64,000 bases of DNA, from NCBI RefSeq assembly GCF_003014535.1, contig NZ_PYGD01000004.1, forward strand, positions 248,001 to 312,000. The letters are read 5' to 3'. The notes beneath the pieces are model-generated. The model did no database searches. It had not been told where the DNA came from and saw only the letters and a list, made by a program, of their open reading frames with translations. Positions 1 to 7,996 of this stretch are shown in pieces. How positions within the stretch are numbered: position 1 is the first letter of the stretch; each line of letters starts with the position of its first letter. The stretch comes from Taibaiella chishuiensis. Lineage in GTDB: Bacteria > Bacteroidota > Bacteroidia > Chitinophagales > Chitinophagaceae. The position numbers and the translations under genes are program-made.

Positions 1-1427
1 GCATCCGTAAATATGTGAAGAACGGGAACCTTACGGAAGAGCGTATTTACTTGGGCGATTTTGAGATATATCGTAAATTTGACAATGGTTCTTTGAAAGT
101 AAAAAGGCATACGGTACATATATCCGACGATAGCGGGCGTGTTGCCATGCTGGAGATCCGGAAAGAAGGCCTGCGGGCTGATGATGGCGATACCGAGCCT
201 AATTTAGTTAGGTATTTATATGCCAATCATTTGCAAAGCACAAACCTGGAACTGGACGAGAGCGGGGTAGTGATCAGCTACGAAGAATACCATCCTTACG
301 GTACCACCGCTTTCCAGGCCCGGAGCACAATGATAAAAGCGGCGGCCAAGCGCTACCGGTATACCGGTAAAGAACGCGACGAGGAAAGCGGCCTGTACTA
401 CCACGGGGCCCGGTATTATATACCCTGGTTGTGCCGATGGAGCGCAGCCGACCCTATGGAGACAAAGTATGCGGGTCGTACACCCTACAGCTATTGTAAC
501 AATCAGCCTGTGAGCAAGGTAGACCCTGAAGGAGAAGAGGAGTACAACAGTTACGAAGAGTACAAACAGGCAAAAGGGAATAAAGCCCTGAGTAAAATGG
601 ATGGCTCGGATGGCGCATGGCTTAAATCGGATCGTACGGATAAAAATGCAACCTGGTCCAACGCCATGGGTTATATCACCAAGAATGATCTGAAAGGTAT
701 GCTTGTCGGTTATACGACCACGCTGCATTACGATAAGAACTTTAACGGTGCTATGGTACTTGAAAAGGACCAGTATAATTTCGATATCGTAAGAGATTAT
801 TACAACTGGATACAACACCAGGTGGACGCATTGGGCTACTCTACCCAATGGGCCAAAGGCGCTTCCTATCTTGTGGATGAGCTGGCCGATACTTACCAGG
901 ACGGTGTGGAATCGGGCGCGTTTATGCCAAAATTGGGTAAGTTACTGAACGATCTGAACCAGGGCATCGCCAACTATGCTGTAGGAAGATTTAACGAGGT
1001 GCTGTACCAGGGCAAGATACCTGCCGATACCAAGCAAGGCTGGTATGAATGGGATCAAAAGTTTATCATGCAGGAGCAGGTTACCGTAGTCGCGCCTAAG
1101 ATCTATGAAAGTTATGCAGGTACCAGTACGCTCGACCGGTTTAATAGCCTGTCCCGCAAGGAAACATTCCTTGGCTTTGTTGCCGCAAAAAGTCCCGGGC
1201 ATTTCCTGCCTGATTTTAGTTTGTTTGGTGTAAGCATCAACAAGCAGAAAGGAGCGAATGAATGGAGCAATAATTTCGGCGCACTGGGAAGATACCATAT
1301 CCCCCTGTTGATGTTGTATCCTTACACGCATGGCGCGAAGTTTAAGCTGACGCCGGAACAATGGAAGGATATCCAAAAGTCCAACAAACAGATCTCCAAC
1401 TATTACCAGAATAAAATGAAATACTAA
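1..1427 (+). CDS. RHS-repeat protein, C-terminal part (5' truncated)
   Basis: The frame is open from base 3 with no start of its own: the first visible residues (IRKYVKNGN) run into the GTG at 15, so this is the end of a large RHS/YD-repeat protein cut by the window edge. About residues 65-170 carry the RHS core end (YLYANHLQSTNLELDE, YHPYGTT, YTGKERDEESGLYYHGARYY, DPEG), which in this family closes the shell that encapsulates a variable C-terminal tip. The remaining about 300 residues after DPEG form that tip. I recognise no nuclease, ADP-ribosyltransferase or deaminase motif in it. RHS tips are often toxins delivered to competitors. Here that is inference only. The next gene starts 2 bp after the stop, so the two are probably co-translated. 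Confidence 0.85.
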   Translation, partial: IRKYVKNGNLTEERIYLGDFEIYRKFDNGSLKVKRHTVHISDDSGRVAMLEIRKEGLRADDGDTEPNLVRYLYANHLQSTNLELDESGVVISYEEYHPYGTTAFQARSTMIKAAAKRYRYTGKERDEESGLYYHGARYYIPWLCRWSAADPMETKYAGRTPYSYCNNQPVSKVDPEGEEEYNSYEEYKQAKGNKALSKMDGSDGAWLKSDRTDKNATWSNAMGYITKNDLKGMLVGYTTTLHYDKNFNGAMVLEKDQYNFDIVRDYYNWIQHQVDALGYSTQWAKGASYLVDELADTYQDGVESGAFMPKLGKLLNDLNQGIANYAVGRFNEVLYQGKIPADTKQGWYEWDQKFIMQEQVTVVAPKIYESYAGTSTLDRFNSLSRKETFLGFVAAKSPGHFLPDFSLFGVSINKQKGANEWSNNFGALGRYHIPLLMLYPYTHGAKFKLTPEQWKDIQKSNKQISNYYQNKMKY

Positions 1428-1429
1428 TC

Positions 1430-2671
1430 ATGAAAACCGCAACCTATCTATCTGTATGGGCACTTACGGGCCTGCTGGCCTGTACTAGTGCCGAAACGGC
1501 AAAAAACCGGACCATGGAAACTTTGTTGAAACAATATAGCAGCAATAGCCTGCAACTCCAAGACCTGCTGGGAAAAGAATACCGGCTGTTATCCTACAAG
1601 ATCAGCAACGGGAAAATCCTTGCCCAGGTACGCAGAACCGAAAACCTGGCTGCCGGCTCGCCCATGAGCGAACTGCGTATTATTGATATCGGGCAGGGAA
1701 AAGTTATTTTTTCGGGGTCTAACCCGACGATTGACTATACCGGCCTTGACTTCGACTTCGTAAACGACAGTACTATTGCGATCAGTAATGCCCTGCAACC
1801 CGCCGATGTATATTATACGAACATCCGTTCCGGGGCGACAGAGAAAAAACAAATCCGGTTCGACAAAACCGGTAACCGCCCGGGTATCCTGGAGGCGAAC
1901 GGGAATCAGTTGTTCATGGTACGCAATGTCTACGGTTTTGCTGTTGTGGATGTAAGCGCGTCAACAGGCAAGGTCTACAGCAATCCTGCCTTTAATACCC
2001 TGCAAAGTACCGTGTCCTATCCGATAGATGCAAGCCTGAACCTGCTGTCGGGTACTGAAAGTACGGATAGTGCCTCCGGTAAGAAGCGGATCATCTTATA
2101 CGCGATCAGGAACGATGGCACGCAAGCCTGGGAGAAGGCCCTGCCACCAGAAACCTATGAAGATGGTTATGCCGGCGCTTTTAACCTGTTCAATGCCGGC
2201 GACCGTTTTATCGTAAAACATGACAGGATGGTAGAAAGCTGGCATAGGGCCGACGGTAGCGTAGCCTGGCAGTTTGTGAATGAGCAGCCGATAGTTGCTG
2301 TTTACAACGCAGGCGACCGGCTGGTGATCTATTCCTCCGCCGGTCCGGCGGAAATTCCCTCAGATGATAAACAGCGTAACGGGGAGCTAAAAAGCCGCGG
2401 GGTGGAGCAGTTCAAGATACTCGATCTGAAAACGGGGAAGGTGACCTGGAAAAAGGAGTCGCGCGGTACCAGGACGGAACTGGGTATCCTGAAAGGGAAA
2501 CTGCTCCTGGCAGGCGACAAGGGAGTTGAAGTCGTAGACCTGGAGAAAGGGCAGACCCTGGAAACTACTCCCGGCGCCCTGGCCGGGAAGGAGGACGCTG
2601 AAATGAAGCCCCATATGGATACCAAGACAGGTAAGCTTTATCTGGTCTATCATACTTCCGTTTATTGGTAG
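1430..2671 (+). CDS. beta-propeller-like lipoprotein following RHS gene
   Basis: 413 residues. The N-terminus is a lipoprotein signal with lipobox LLAC (Cys18), followed by a Ser/Thr-rich stretch, so the protein should be anchored in a membrane facing the periplasm or surface. The body contains repeating units of the PQQ/WD-like kind (DLKTGKVTWKKE, VVDLEKGQTLET, RADGSVAWQF), which suggests a beta-propeller. No enzymatic motif was seen. The ATG lies 2 bp after the RHS stop codon, implying translational coupling. A role as immunity or accessory protein for the RHS tip is possible from position only; most immunity proteins are smaller and lack a propeller, so an unrelated surface protein is equally likely. 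Confidence 0.75.
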   Translation: MKTATYLSVWALTGLLACTSAETAKNRTMETLLKQYSSNSLQLQDLLGKEYRLLSYKISNGKILAQVRRTENLAAGSPMSELRIIDIGQGKVIFSGSNPTIDYTGLDFDFVNDSTIAISNALQPADVYYTNIRSGATEKKQIRFDKTGNRPGILEANGNQLFMVRNVYGFAVVDVSASTGKVYSNPAFNTLQSTVSYPIDASLNLLSGTESTDSASGKKRIILYAIRNDGTQAWEKALPPETYEDGYAGAFNLFNAGDRFIVKHDRMVESWHRADGSVAWQFVNEQPIVAVYNAGDRLVIYSSAGPAEIPSDDKQRNGELKSRGVEQFKILDLKTGKVTWKKESRGTRTELGILKGKLLLAGDKGVEVVDLEKGQTLETTPGALAGKEDAEMKPHMDTKTGKLYLVYHTSVYW

Positions 2672-2693
2672 TACAGGTATTAAATACAAACAA

Positions 2694-2721
2694 GACAGCC
2701 ATCCTTTCCGGGATGGCTGTC
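2694..2721 (+). terminator. hairpin terminator after RHS/lipoprotein operon
   Basis: Perfect 11-bp stem (2694-2704 with 2711-2721, GACAGCCATCC / GGATGGCTGTC) and 6-nt loop, 22 bp after the lipoprotein stop. The downstream T-tract is poor, so termination efficiency is uncertain. Confidence 0.6.
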
Positions 2722-2782
2722 CTGGCTTTACGGTTTATAGTAGACCGGTAGCCGTGTTCTTTCCTTTAAATTTTGCTTCCCC

Positions 2783-3478
2783 ATGAAACTCGTATCCTGT
2801 ATTATGCCCACCTCTGCCGCAAGGCAGCAATTCATACCCCTGGCTATCGATTATTTCCTGCGCCAGGACTACCCGGATGCCGAACTGATCATTATAGACG
2901 ATAGCCCGCAATCGCAGGAGTATCTTATCCCCGCATCGCCCAAGCTGGCCTATGTGCACCTGGAGCCACGATCCTGGTCGGTAGGCATTAAACGCAACTA
3001 TGCCTGTTCGCGGGCCAAAGGCAGTATTATCCTGCACTGGGACGACGACGACTGGTATGCGCCCGATTGGATCAGCAGGCAGGTACAGGTATTGGAACAA
3101 ACCGGCGCCGGCATCTGCGGCCTCGACCGCCTGCATTTTTTTAATCCTTCGTTACAGCAGTCCTGGCAATATATTTATGATTACGATAGCCGTCCCTGGG
3201 TGGCGGGTGCTACCATGGCCTATCTCAGGGAGGTATGGGAGCGTCGTCCCTTTCCCGATATGCAGGTGGGCGAGGATAATGAGTTCGTATGGAATGCAGG
3301 CGTAGCAGTTGTTGCACACGATCATACCGATGGTTTTATATCCCTGTTGCATGGTAGGAATACCAGTCCCAAGCATACCAGTCACCGGCAATGGAAGCCC
3401 ATGCCGGTAACTGTGGTACAACAAATATTGGGGGCCGACCTGGAGCGTTATGCTTTCTGCCACCAGGAACCCCAGTAG
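2783..3478 (+). CDS. GT2-family glycosyltransferase
   Basis: 231 residues with a GT-A fold. The N-terminal strand MKLVSCIMPTSAARQQFIPLAI and IIIDDSP match nucleotide-sugar binding of family 2, and HWDDDDWYAPDW holds the DxD-type metal site. A C-terminal acidic site (GEDNEFVWN) is the likely catalytic region. The protein is short and has no membrane segment, so it is probably cytosolic and acts on a small or peptide acceptor, or joins a larger polysaccharide pathway. The donor cannot be told from sequence. It converges on the next gene and overlaps its 3' end by 31 bp. It is one of four small glycosyltransferases between 2783 and 5572. Confidence 0.85.
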   Translation: MKLVSCIMPTSAARQQFIPLAIDYFLRQDYPDAELIIIDDSPQSQEYLIPASPKLAYVHLEPRSWSVGIKRNYACSRAKGSIILHWDDDDWYAPDWISRQVQVLEQTGAGICGLDRLHFFNPSLQQSWQYIYDYDSRPWVAGATMAYLREVWERRPFPDMQVGEDNEFVWNAGVAVVAHDHTDGFISLLHGRNTSPKHTSHRQWKPMPVTVVQQILGADLERYAFCHQEPQ

Positions 3479-4143
3479 TGATGTATGGCGTAAGCCCTGT
3501 CAGCGCTGCATACCTGGTCCCGGTTCGATGTATCCAGCTTCCCGGTGTCCAGGTCTTTTTCCAGCGGGTAAAGAAACTCGGGGCCCCATATCTTAAGCTG
3601 CTCCTTATCGGGGTATTGTTCGTATACCCGGGTCAGCATAAAAGGACCGCCGCAATCCAGTACATAATTAAAGCCGGGTTCGCCACGGAATTGGATGAAA
3701 TCGTTGCGTTCCAGGTAACTGCAAAGCGCCTGTACAAAACCCGATCCGGGTTGTGCCGCCATAAAGGCATTGCTGATAATGGCGTGTTTCTTGTGGTGCA
3801 GCGCATGCGACTGCGGTTCCAGTCCCGCTACAAACTCTGCCTGGTAGAGCAGCGGACTTACATTTTTAAGGCATTCGAAATCCAGATCAACAAATAGCCC
3901 GCCCATCTTCAGCAGGATAAAGTACCGTACGGCATCTACCCTTTGTATGGCCGTGGGATAGCGGTCGTATACCGGCAGGAAGTGCGGGTGGTTGTCGTAT
4001 ATAAACTGCCGGTTCATCTCGTCGGTCCACAGCACGTATTCCCAGCCGGGATGTTGCGCGCGCCAGCCTGCAGCAAAGGTTTCGAGGTGTTGGGGTATCT
4101 TATGGTCTTTCCAGGTCTGGTGTATTATTTTAGGAATATTCAT
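3448..4143 (-). CDS. GT32-family glycosyltransferase (capsular/OCH1 type)
   Basis: 231 residues. It starts with the diagnostic MNIPKIIHQTWK of the glycosyltransferase sugar-binding (DXD) family, then HPGWEYVLWTDE, RVDAVRYFILLKMGGLFVDLDFE. The DLD within the last segment is the metal/nucleotide-sugar DxD site. The C-terminal HHYWGSWW is also typical of GT32. It is the last gene of a three-gene minus-strand operon, with 18 bp separating it from the preceding gene. Its 3' end overlaps the 3' end of the convergent GT2 gene by 31 bp. Acceptor and sugar are unknown. Confidence 0.85.
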   Translation of the reverse strand: MNIPKIIHQTWKDHKIPQHLETFAAGWRAQHPGWEYVLWTDEMNRQFIYDNHPHFLPVYDRYPTAIQRVDAVRYFILLKMGGLFVDLDFECLKNVSPLLYQAEFVAGLEPQSHALHHKKHAIISNAFMAAQPGSGFVQALCSYLERNDFIQFRGEPGFNYVLDCGGPFMLTRVYEQYPDKEQLKIWGPEFLYPLEKDLDTGKLDTSNRDQVCSADRAYAIHHYWGSWWQKA

Positions 4144-4161
4144 GGTGTTCAGGGTTGGGTT

Positions 4162-4836
4162 TTATTGCCAGCGCCAGCTGCCCTGGTGCAGGTGTGCCGC
4201 ATAATCGCCGAAATGACAGGAAGGCGTGGTACTGCACTTTTTCAGGCATTGATGCTGGTTGTTTTTTAAAAGATGGATGCCGGTGTATAGCCGGCTTTGC
4301 TCGTGGTACAGGTCTGTAAGCATGCCCGGGCCGGTACTCTCCAGGATATCGTGCTCGCTACCGATAGGCTGACTGCTGCCGGCTATAGCGCGGCTTATGG
4401 CCTCGTAGATAAAGGCCTGTCCGGGTGCTGCGCCGATCATGTAATTGGCAATACGCAGGGCATTGCGGTGTCCCAGCTGCCGGCAGCTGGCAGTGCTCAG
4501 TGTTTTTTCTTCGGCCAGCACCACCCGGTGCCCACGCAGGTCATGCAGCGGTTTATACAGGTGCATATCGGTATCCAGGTAGAAGCCGCCATAGCGGTAC
4601 AGGGCAATAAGCCGGAACACATCGGTGCGTTGTATGTTGTGCGGGTAGGCATCGTAGGCAGCAAGCCACTGCGGGTAATAATCCCGTACGGTATTGCGGG
4701 CGTCTGCATCATCGTGCAGCACCAGGTTCCAGCCGGGATGTAACTGCTGCAGCCGTTCGTATAAAGGCGCATAAACACCGGTAACGGCATGTTTATCCTT
4801 CAGGACCAGGTGTATTGTTGCAGGTATCTGTTCCAT
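4162..4836 (-). CDS. GT32-family glycosyltransferase
   Basis: 224 residues from ATG at 4836. The open frame continues upstream to 5010, but that part lies inside the preceding gene and has no family similarity, while MEQIPATIHLVLKDK is the expected GT32 beginning. Start and preceding stop are separated by one base (TGA T ATG), indicating tight coupling. DVFRLIALYRYGGFYLDTDMH carries the DxD motif, and the C-terminus (HLHQGSWRW) parallels HHYWGSWW of the downstream paralogue. Four cysteines near the C-terminus are unusual. Acceptor and donor sugar are unknown. Confidence 0.82.
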   Translation of the reverse strand: MEQIPATIHLVLKDKHAVTGVYAPLYERLQQLHPGWNLVLHDDADARNTVRDYYPQWLAAYDAYPHNIQRTDVFRLIALYRYGGFYLDTDMHLYKPLHDLRGHRVVLAEEKTLSTASCRQLGHRNALRIANYMIGAAPGQAFIYEAISRAIAGSSQPIGSEHDILESTGPGMLTDLYHEQSRLYTGIHLLKNNQHQCLKKCSTTPSCHFGDYAAHLHQGSWRWQ

Positions 4837-4837
4837 A

Positions 4838-5572
4838 TCAGGATAGTTGTTGCAGGAGCGCAGCCTGTGGTGGCGCTGTGGTTTCCCGTATTTGGATAAC
4901 TGCTTCCTGCTGCGCCTGCGGGAGTAACTGGCTGTATCGCATAAAGCCGTTGAAGTGGTTGAAGTCCCAGGTATTGGCGCCATGGAAGGTATAGATGTAT
5001 AGGTGGGCATGGTTGCTTATAGTTTGTAGTTGGCCTGTCTTTAACAACAGGTTGACCAGTGGGCTGTCTTCTCCTTTTTCAAGGTTTTGGTATTGATGTT
5101 GCAGGGCAAAATTGCGGTCGCAGAGTATACTGCCTTCCCAGTGGCGGATGCAGGAGCGGTAGGCCTGTTGATGCACTGCGTCGTAGATCAGCCATTGGTC
5201 CAGCACGCAGGCCAGGCGCTCGCCGGCGCTTCCAGCTAGTTGTTCGTATTGCACCTGCAGGCGTTCCGGATGGTACCAGTCGTCGTCATCCCACTGGCAA
5301 AAGTAAGTGCCTTCGGCAGCGGCTATGCCGAGGTTGCGGAGCTGTCCCAGCCGGTTATCCGGGCCGGGTGCTACGCTCACGATTTTGAGGGCTTTATCGC
5401 CGTTCCGGTTCCAGTGTTTTACCAGGGTATAACTGCGCTCGTCGCCCTCTTCGAGTACGAGCACCAGCTCTCTGGGCGTATAAGTCTGCATGTCGAAGCA
5501 ATGCAGTGCGGTTTGTAAGCGTTCCGGCCGGTTGCGGGTAACGCAGATGCAGGAAATTAAAGGGGCATTCAT
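4838..5572 (-). CDS. GT2-family glycosyltransferase, first gene of minus operon
   Basis: 244 residues. The start MNAPLISCICVTRNRPERLQ is the classic GT2 N-terminus, followed by LGQLRNLGIAAAEGTYFCQWDDDDWYHPERL with a DDDD metal site that closely parallels the GT2 gene at 2783 (HWDDDDWY). GEDSPLVNLLL is the likely catalytic acidic site. It heads the operon 5572 to 3448 (GT2-GT32-GT32). A candidate -7 element TAACTTTG on the minus strand lies at 5792-5785, which would give a leader of about 200 nt. The pairing of two GT2 and two GT32 enzymes suggests successive sugar additions to one acceptor, which is inference. Confidence 0.85.
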   Translation of the reverse strand: MNAPLISCICVTRNRPERLQTALHCFDMQTYTPRELVLVLEEGDERSYTLVKHWNRNGDKALKIVSVAPGPDNRLGQLRNLGIAAAEGTYFCQWDDDDWYHPERLQVQYEQLAGSAGERLACVLDQWLIYDAVHQQAYRSCIRHWEGSILCDRNFALQHQYQNLEKGEDSPLVNLLLKTGQLQTISNHAHLYIYTFHGANTWDFNHFNGFMRYSQLLPQAQQEAVIQIRETTAPPQAALLQQLS

Positions 5573-6090
5573 AGTGTTTCAGGTTTAAGGAAATACGGGC
5601 AATTCAACAGTGATCCTGCCTGTAACGATACAGCAGGAAAACATACAGTTGCTATAAAACAATGAACGGGGAAACATCCATATTCAATGTATCGCAGAAC
5701 TGGTAAATGACTAAGGACTGGCGCCGGGTAAACAGCCGGGATATATCCGGACCAGGGTGCACAGAGTCGTGCAGAATTGAAAGGCAAAGTTACAATTGTT
5801 TTTATAGATCGGGGAGGGGATTTTACCTGGAAAAATGAGGATCGGCCCGCCGGTTTATCCTGCAGCCGGCTGGGTTCGTCCCTGCTATAAAGGCGATAAG
5901 ATTAAAGTTACTTATATGTTTATTGTGAAATTGTATATTTGAAATAGACGTCGGAAAAACATACCTGCTGCACCTTAATTGTTGTGCAGTACCCTTAAAG
6001 AAACACTACCATACTGCGCGTTAGGCCGCTGCAGCGGCACAAAGAGCGGTTAACTCAAATCTTGTTTACATAACCTCAAAACAAACAAGC
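5573..6090. other. intergenic region between glycosyltransferases and RiPP locus
   Basis: 518 bp without a convincing gene. It holds a minus-strand TAACTTTG (5792-5785) that could serve the glycosyltransferase operon, and a plus-strand TATATTTG (5934-5941) ahead of the first RiPP precursor. A 72-codon open frame at 5569-5787 has no recognisable content. I see no tRNA or mobile-element trace. Confidence 0.6.
5934..5941 (+). promoter_or_regulatory. -7 promoter element (TAnnTTTG) for first RiPP precursor
   Basis: TATATTTG matches the Bacteroidota -7 consensus TAnnTTTG. No clean -33 TTG is seen at the usual 19-21 bp spacing. The implied leader is about 145 nt before the ATG at 6091, long enough to hold regulatory structure. 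Confidence 0.45.
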
Positions 6091-6321
6091 ATGAAAAAGA
6101 TCAAAATGGATGCAGGCCGCCTGCAACTGAACAAAACAAAAATTGCCGACCTGAACCAAGCCCAGATGGAACTGGTTAACGGCGGTGCTCCGGCGGGAAA
6201 TACAACCGGTGGTATCGGTGTTAACCCACGCGGGCCCGTTGTACCTTCTGTGCCTTATTATGTTACCTGCCGCAACTGCAATCCGCAGACCAACTCTGTA
6301 AGCTGCTGTGACGGCGTTTAA
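6091..6321 (+). CDS. RiPP precursor peptide 1 (class I lanthipeptide-type leader)
   Basis: 76 residues. Residues 1-32 form a leader with the pattern seen in Bacteroidota lanthipeptide-like precursors: a Lys-rich start (MKKIKM), LQLNKTKIADLN, then a double-glycine cleavage site NGG at 30-32. The predicted core (33-76) is Gly/Pro-rich at first (residues 33-53), then Ser/Thr/Cys-rich with Cys60, Cys63, Cys72 and Cys73 (TCRNC...SCCD). Thr and Ser residues next to these cysteines could be dehydrated and crosslinked by the LanC-like protein encoded at 7993. It shares length, leader and C-terminal module with the second precursor at 6571. It has its own promoter candidate and its own terminator, so it can be expressed in excess of the enzymes. 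Confidence 0.85.
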   Translation: MKKIKMDAGRLQLNKTKIADLNQAQMELVNGGAPAGNTTGGIGVNPRGPVVPSVPYYVTCRNCNPQTNSVSCCDGV

Positions 6322-6340
6322 TACAACCGTTTTTAACAAA

Positions 6341-6380
6341 GGAAAGAGGTTGCCTGCCGGCAGCCTCTTTCCTTCTTTTT
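6341..6380 (+). terminator. intrinsic terminator after RiPP precursor 1
   Basis: 14-bp stem with one G-T pair (6341-6354 with 6359-6372), 4-nt loop and the T-rich tail TTCTTTTT. A strong Rho-independent terminator 19 bp after the stop codon, separating this precursor from the second. Confidence 0.9.
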
Positions 6381-6570
6381 GTACCATACCGGTTTGGAGG
6401 TTGAAAGTGTTTGTGTGGACAATCGGATCGTTTGCCCCGACAATACGCCAGGTCCTGTAAAATCGCTATATGTTTTTTGCGCTGCACAGTACCTTAGCGG
6501 CCCCGGTTGTCCTGGTAACCAATGCCGGCGCCGTTTTTTTTCAAACAATTTTTTAACCACAAACCGTACA

Positions 6571-6801
6571 ATGAAAAAGATCAAAATGAATGCTGCTAAA
6601 CTGCAGCTCAACAAATCCCGTATCGCAGACCTGAACCTGAACGAAATGCAAATGGTGCAGGGTGGTAACGACTCCATCGGTGTTATCGACCCCATCAAAA
6701 CAAAAACCATCCAACCACCAAGGCAGTCTGTTCCTTTTTACATTACCTGCCGTAATTGCAATCCAAACACGAATTCTATCGGCTGCTGCGATGCTGTTTA
6801 A
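6571..6801 (+). CDS. RiPP precursor peptide 2 (paralogue of precursor 1)
   Basis: 76 residues, identical in length to precursor 1. The frame is open further upstream to 6379, but the shared MKKIKM start and 18 identical nucleotides at the start codon place the ATG at 6571. The leader has LQLNKSRIADLN and a QGG cleavage site at residues 30-32. The core begins NDSIGVIDP and has no similarity to the first core until residue 52, after which SVPFYITCRNC and GCCDAV mirror precursor 1. Cysteines are at the same positions 60, 63, 72 and 73. The arrangement, constant leader plus constant C-terminal Cys module plus variable N-terminal core, suggests a duplicated pair with separate activities or a two-component product (inference). 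Confidence 0.87.
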   Translation: MKKIKMNAAKLQLNKSRIADLNLNEMQMVQGGNDSIGVIDPIKTKTIQPPRQSVPFYITCRNCNPNTNSIGCCDAV

Positions 6802-6832
6802 TTATTAGTAACGCATTGGGGTAATTAAACGG

Positions 6833-6866
6833 GAGGCTGCAGGGGATCATTCTGCAGCCTCTTTGT
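6833..6866 (+). terminator. terminator between RiPP precursor 2 and enzyme genes
   Basis: Perfect 10-bp stem GAGGCTGCAG / CTGCAGCCTC (6833-6842 with 6852-6861) and the tail TTTGTT. It lies between precursor 2 and the E1-like gene, so the enzymes depend on read-through or a promoter of their own. Confidence 0.8.
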
Positions 6867-6955
6867 TATTTTGCAGCACCGGAACCTTCCGTCAGTCGGA
6901 AAACATCCTGGTATCAAAAGGATACCGGCCCCGGGTTTTTAAATACAAGACAAAC

Positions 6956-7996
6956 ATGGTCACCTTTAAGCTTAAAGAATTTCTTACACTCAGAACGGCG
7001 GGCGATACTGTTGTTGTACAGCATACCGATGGCCAGGTCCGCTCTTTCGCGATGGATGCCGCGGAGCGGGAAGTATTACAACGCTTACTATCACACCAGG
7101 GCCTGGATGACGCTGCCTTGGCCGCCTGGCAGTCGCCGTTAAAAGATTATTTCCTGGAGCAGGATCTGTTCCGGGAAGAAGAAGGCCAGCCCGCCCACCG
7201 CGAACGCCATGATCTTTATCTCGACTATATCGCCTACAAATATGCAACGCCCATCGATAAACAGCAGCTGGAAGCTAAGCGGGTATTGGTGCTGGGCGCG
7301 GGCGGCGGCGGTGCTGGTGTGCTATACCAACTGGCCCAGCTGGGTATAAAAGAACTGGCCGTGGCCGACTTCGATACCGTATCCGAAACCGATATCCGGC
7401 GTAGTATGGTCTATCGTAAAAGACATATCGGTCAGAAAAAGACGACGGTACTGCAACAGGAACTCGGGGAAAATTTTGGTACCGCACTCACCATATTCGA
7501 CGTCAAGATCGATGCCGGAAATATAAACCGTATCCTGTCTTCGGGCAGGTACGACCTGGTGGTGAACGGCATCGATCCGGATCCGGAACATAAGATGATC
7601 CTGAACCGGCTTTGTCACCAGTACCGCGTACCGGTACTGTTTATCGCTTATTCTTACGAGATGTTGCTGGTAGGCCCTCTCGTAGTGCCAGGCAGTACTT
7701 CCTGTTACGAATCCTACAATAAACATGTGCGGGAAACTGTGGAGGGGCGTTTCGATTTTTACAGCATCCGGCGTATGCCTTCCGATTACCTGCATCATCC
7801 TTCCGCTAATTTCAGCATCAATATGCTTTGTGCCTTTGCCGTAAGGGACATTCTCTTTTTTCTTGCCGGCAAATACGAGATCGTAGCCACATGGGGTACT
7901 TTACTGTTCCTGGATGGCGTGGGTATGAGCATCGATACTTTTGAACTGAACTGTACAGACGATTGCCCGGTATGTAAGCCGGGCCCAACCTTATGA
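6956..7996 (+). CDS. ThiF/E1-like adenylating enzyme with N-terminal leader-binding-like domain
   Basis: 346 residues from ATG 6956, chosen because the upstream extension runs back into the terminator at 6833. Residues 1-75 look like a small winged-helix RiPP recognition element (alternating strands, then helices AEREVLQRLL). Residues 108-330 form a ThiF-type Rossmann domain: VLVLGAGGGGAG (111-121) for ATP, acidic DFD at 138-140, IRRSMVYRKRHIGQKK for the conserved Arg/Lys contacts, and GIDPDPEHKMILNRLC for the conserved Asp. The C-terminus has Cys333 and CPVC (337-340). E1 zinc sites usually use two CxxC pairs, so the site is minimal here. The family adenylates carboxylates. In RiPP pathways it acts as a recognition partner (Ocin-ThiF type) or activates the peptide C-terminus (MccB type). 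Its stop overlaps the LanC-like start by 4 bp. Confidence 0.8.
   Translation: MVTFKLKEFLTLRTAGDTVVVQHTDGQVRSFAMDAAEREVLQRLLSHQGLDDAALAAWQSPLKDYFLEQDLFREEEGQPAHRERHDLYLDYIAYKYATPIDKQQLEAKRVLVLGAGGGGAGVLYQLAQLGIKELAVADFDTVSETDIRRSMVYRKRHIGQKKTTVLQQELGENFGTALTIFDVKIDAGNINRILSSGRYDLVVNGIDPDPEHKMILNRLCHQYRVPVLFIAYSYEMLLVGPLVVPGSTSCYESYNKHVRETVEGRFDFYSIRRMPSDYLHHPSANFSINMLCAFAVRDILFFLAGKYEIVATWGTLLFLDGVGMSIDTFELNCTDDCPVCKPGPTL

Noticed and set aside
5569-5787. 72-residue minus-strand frame before the glycosyltransferases
   Set aside because: No motif, no start context, and it lies in the likely leader of the operon.
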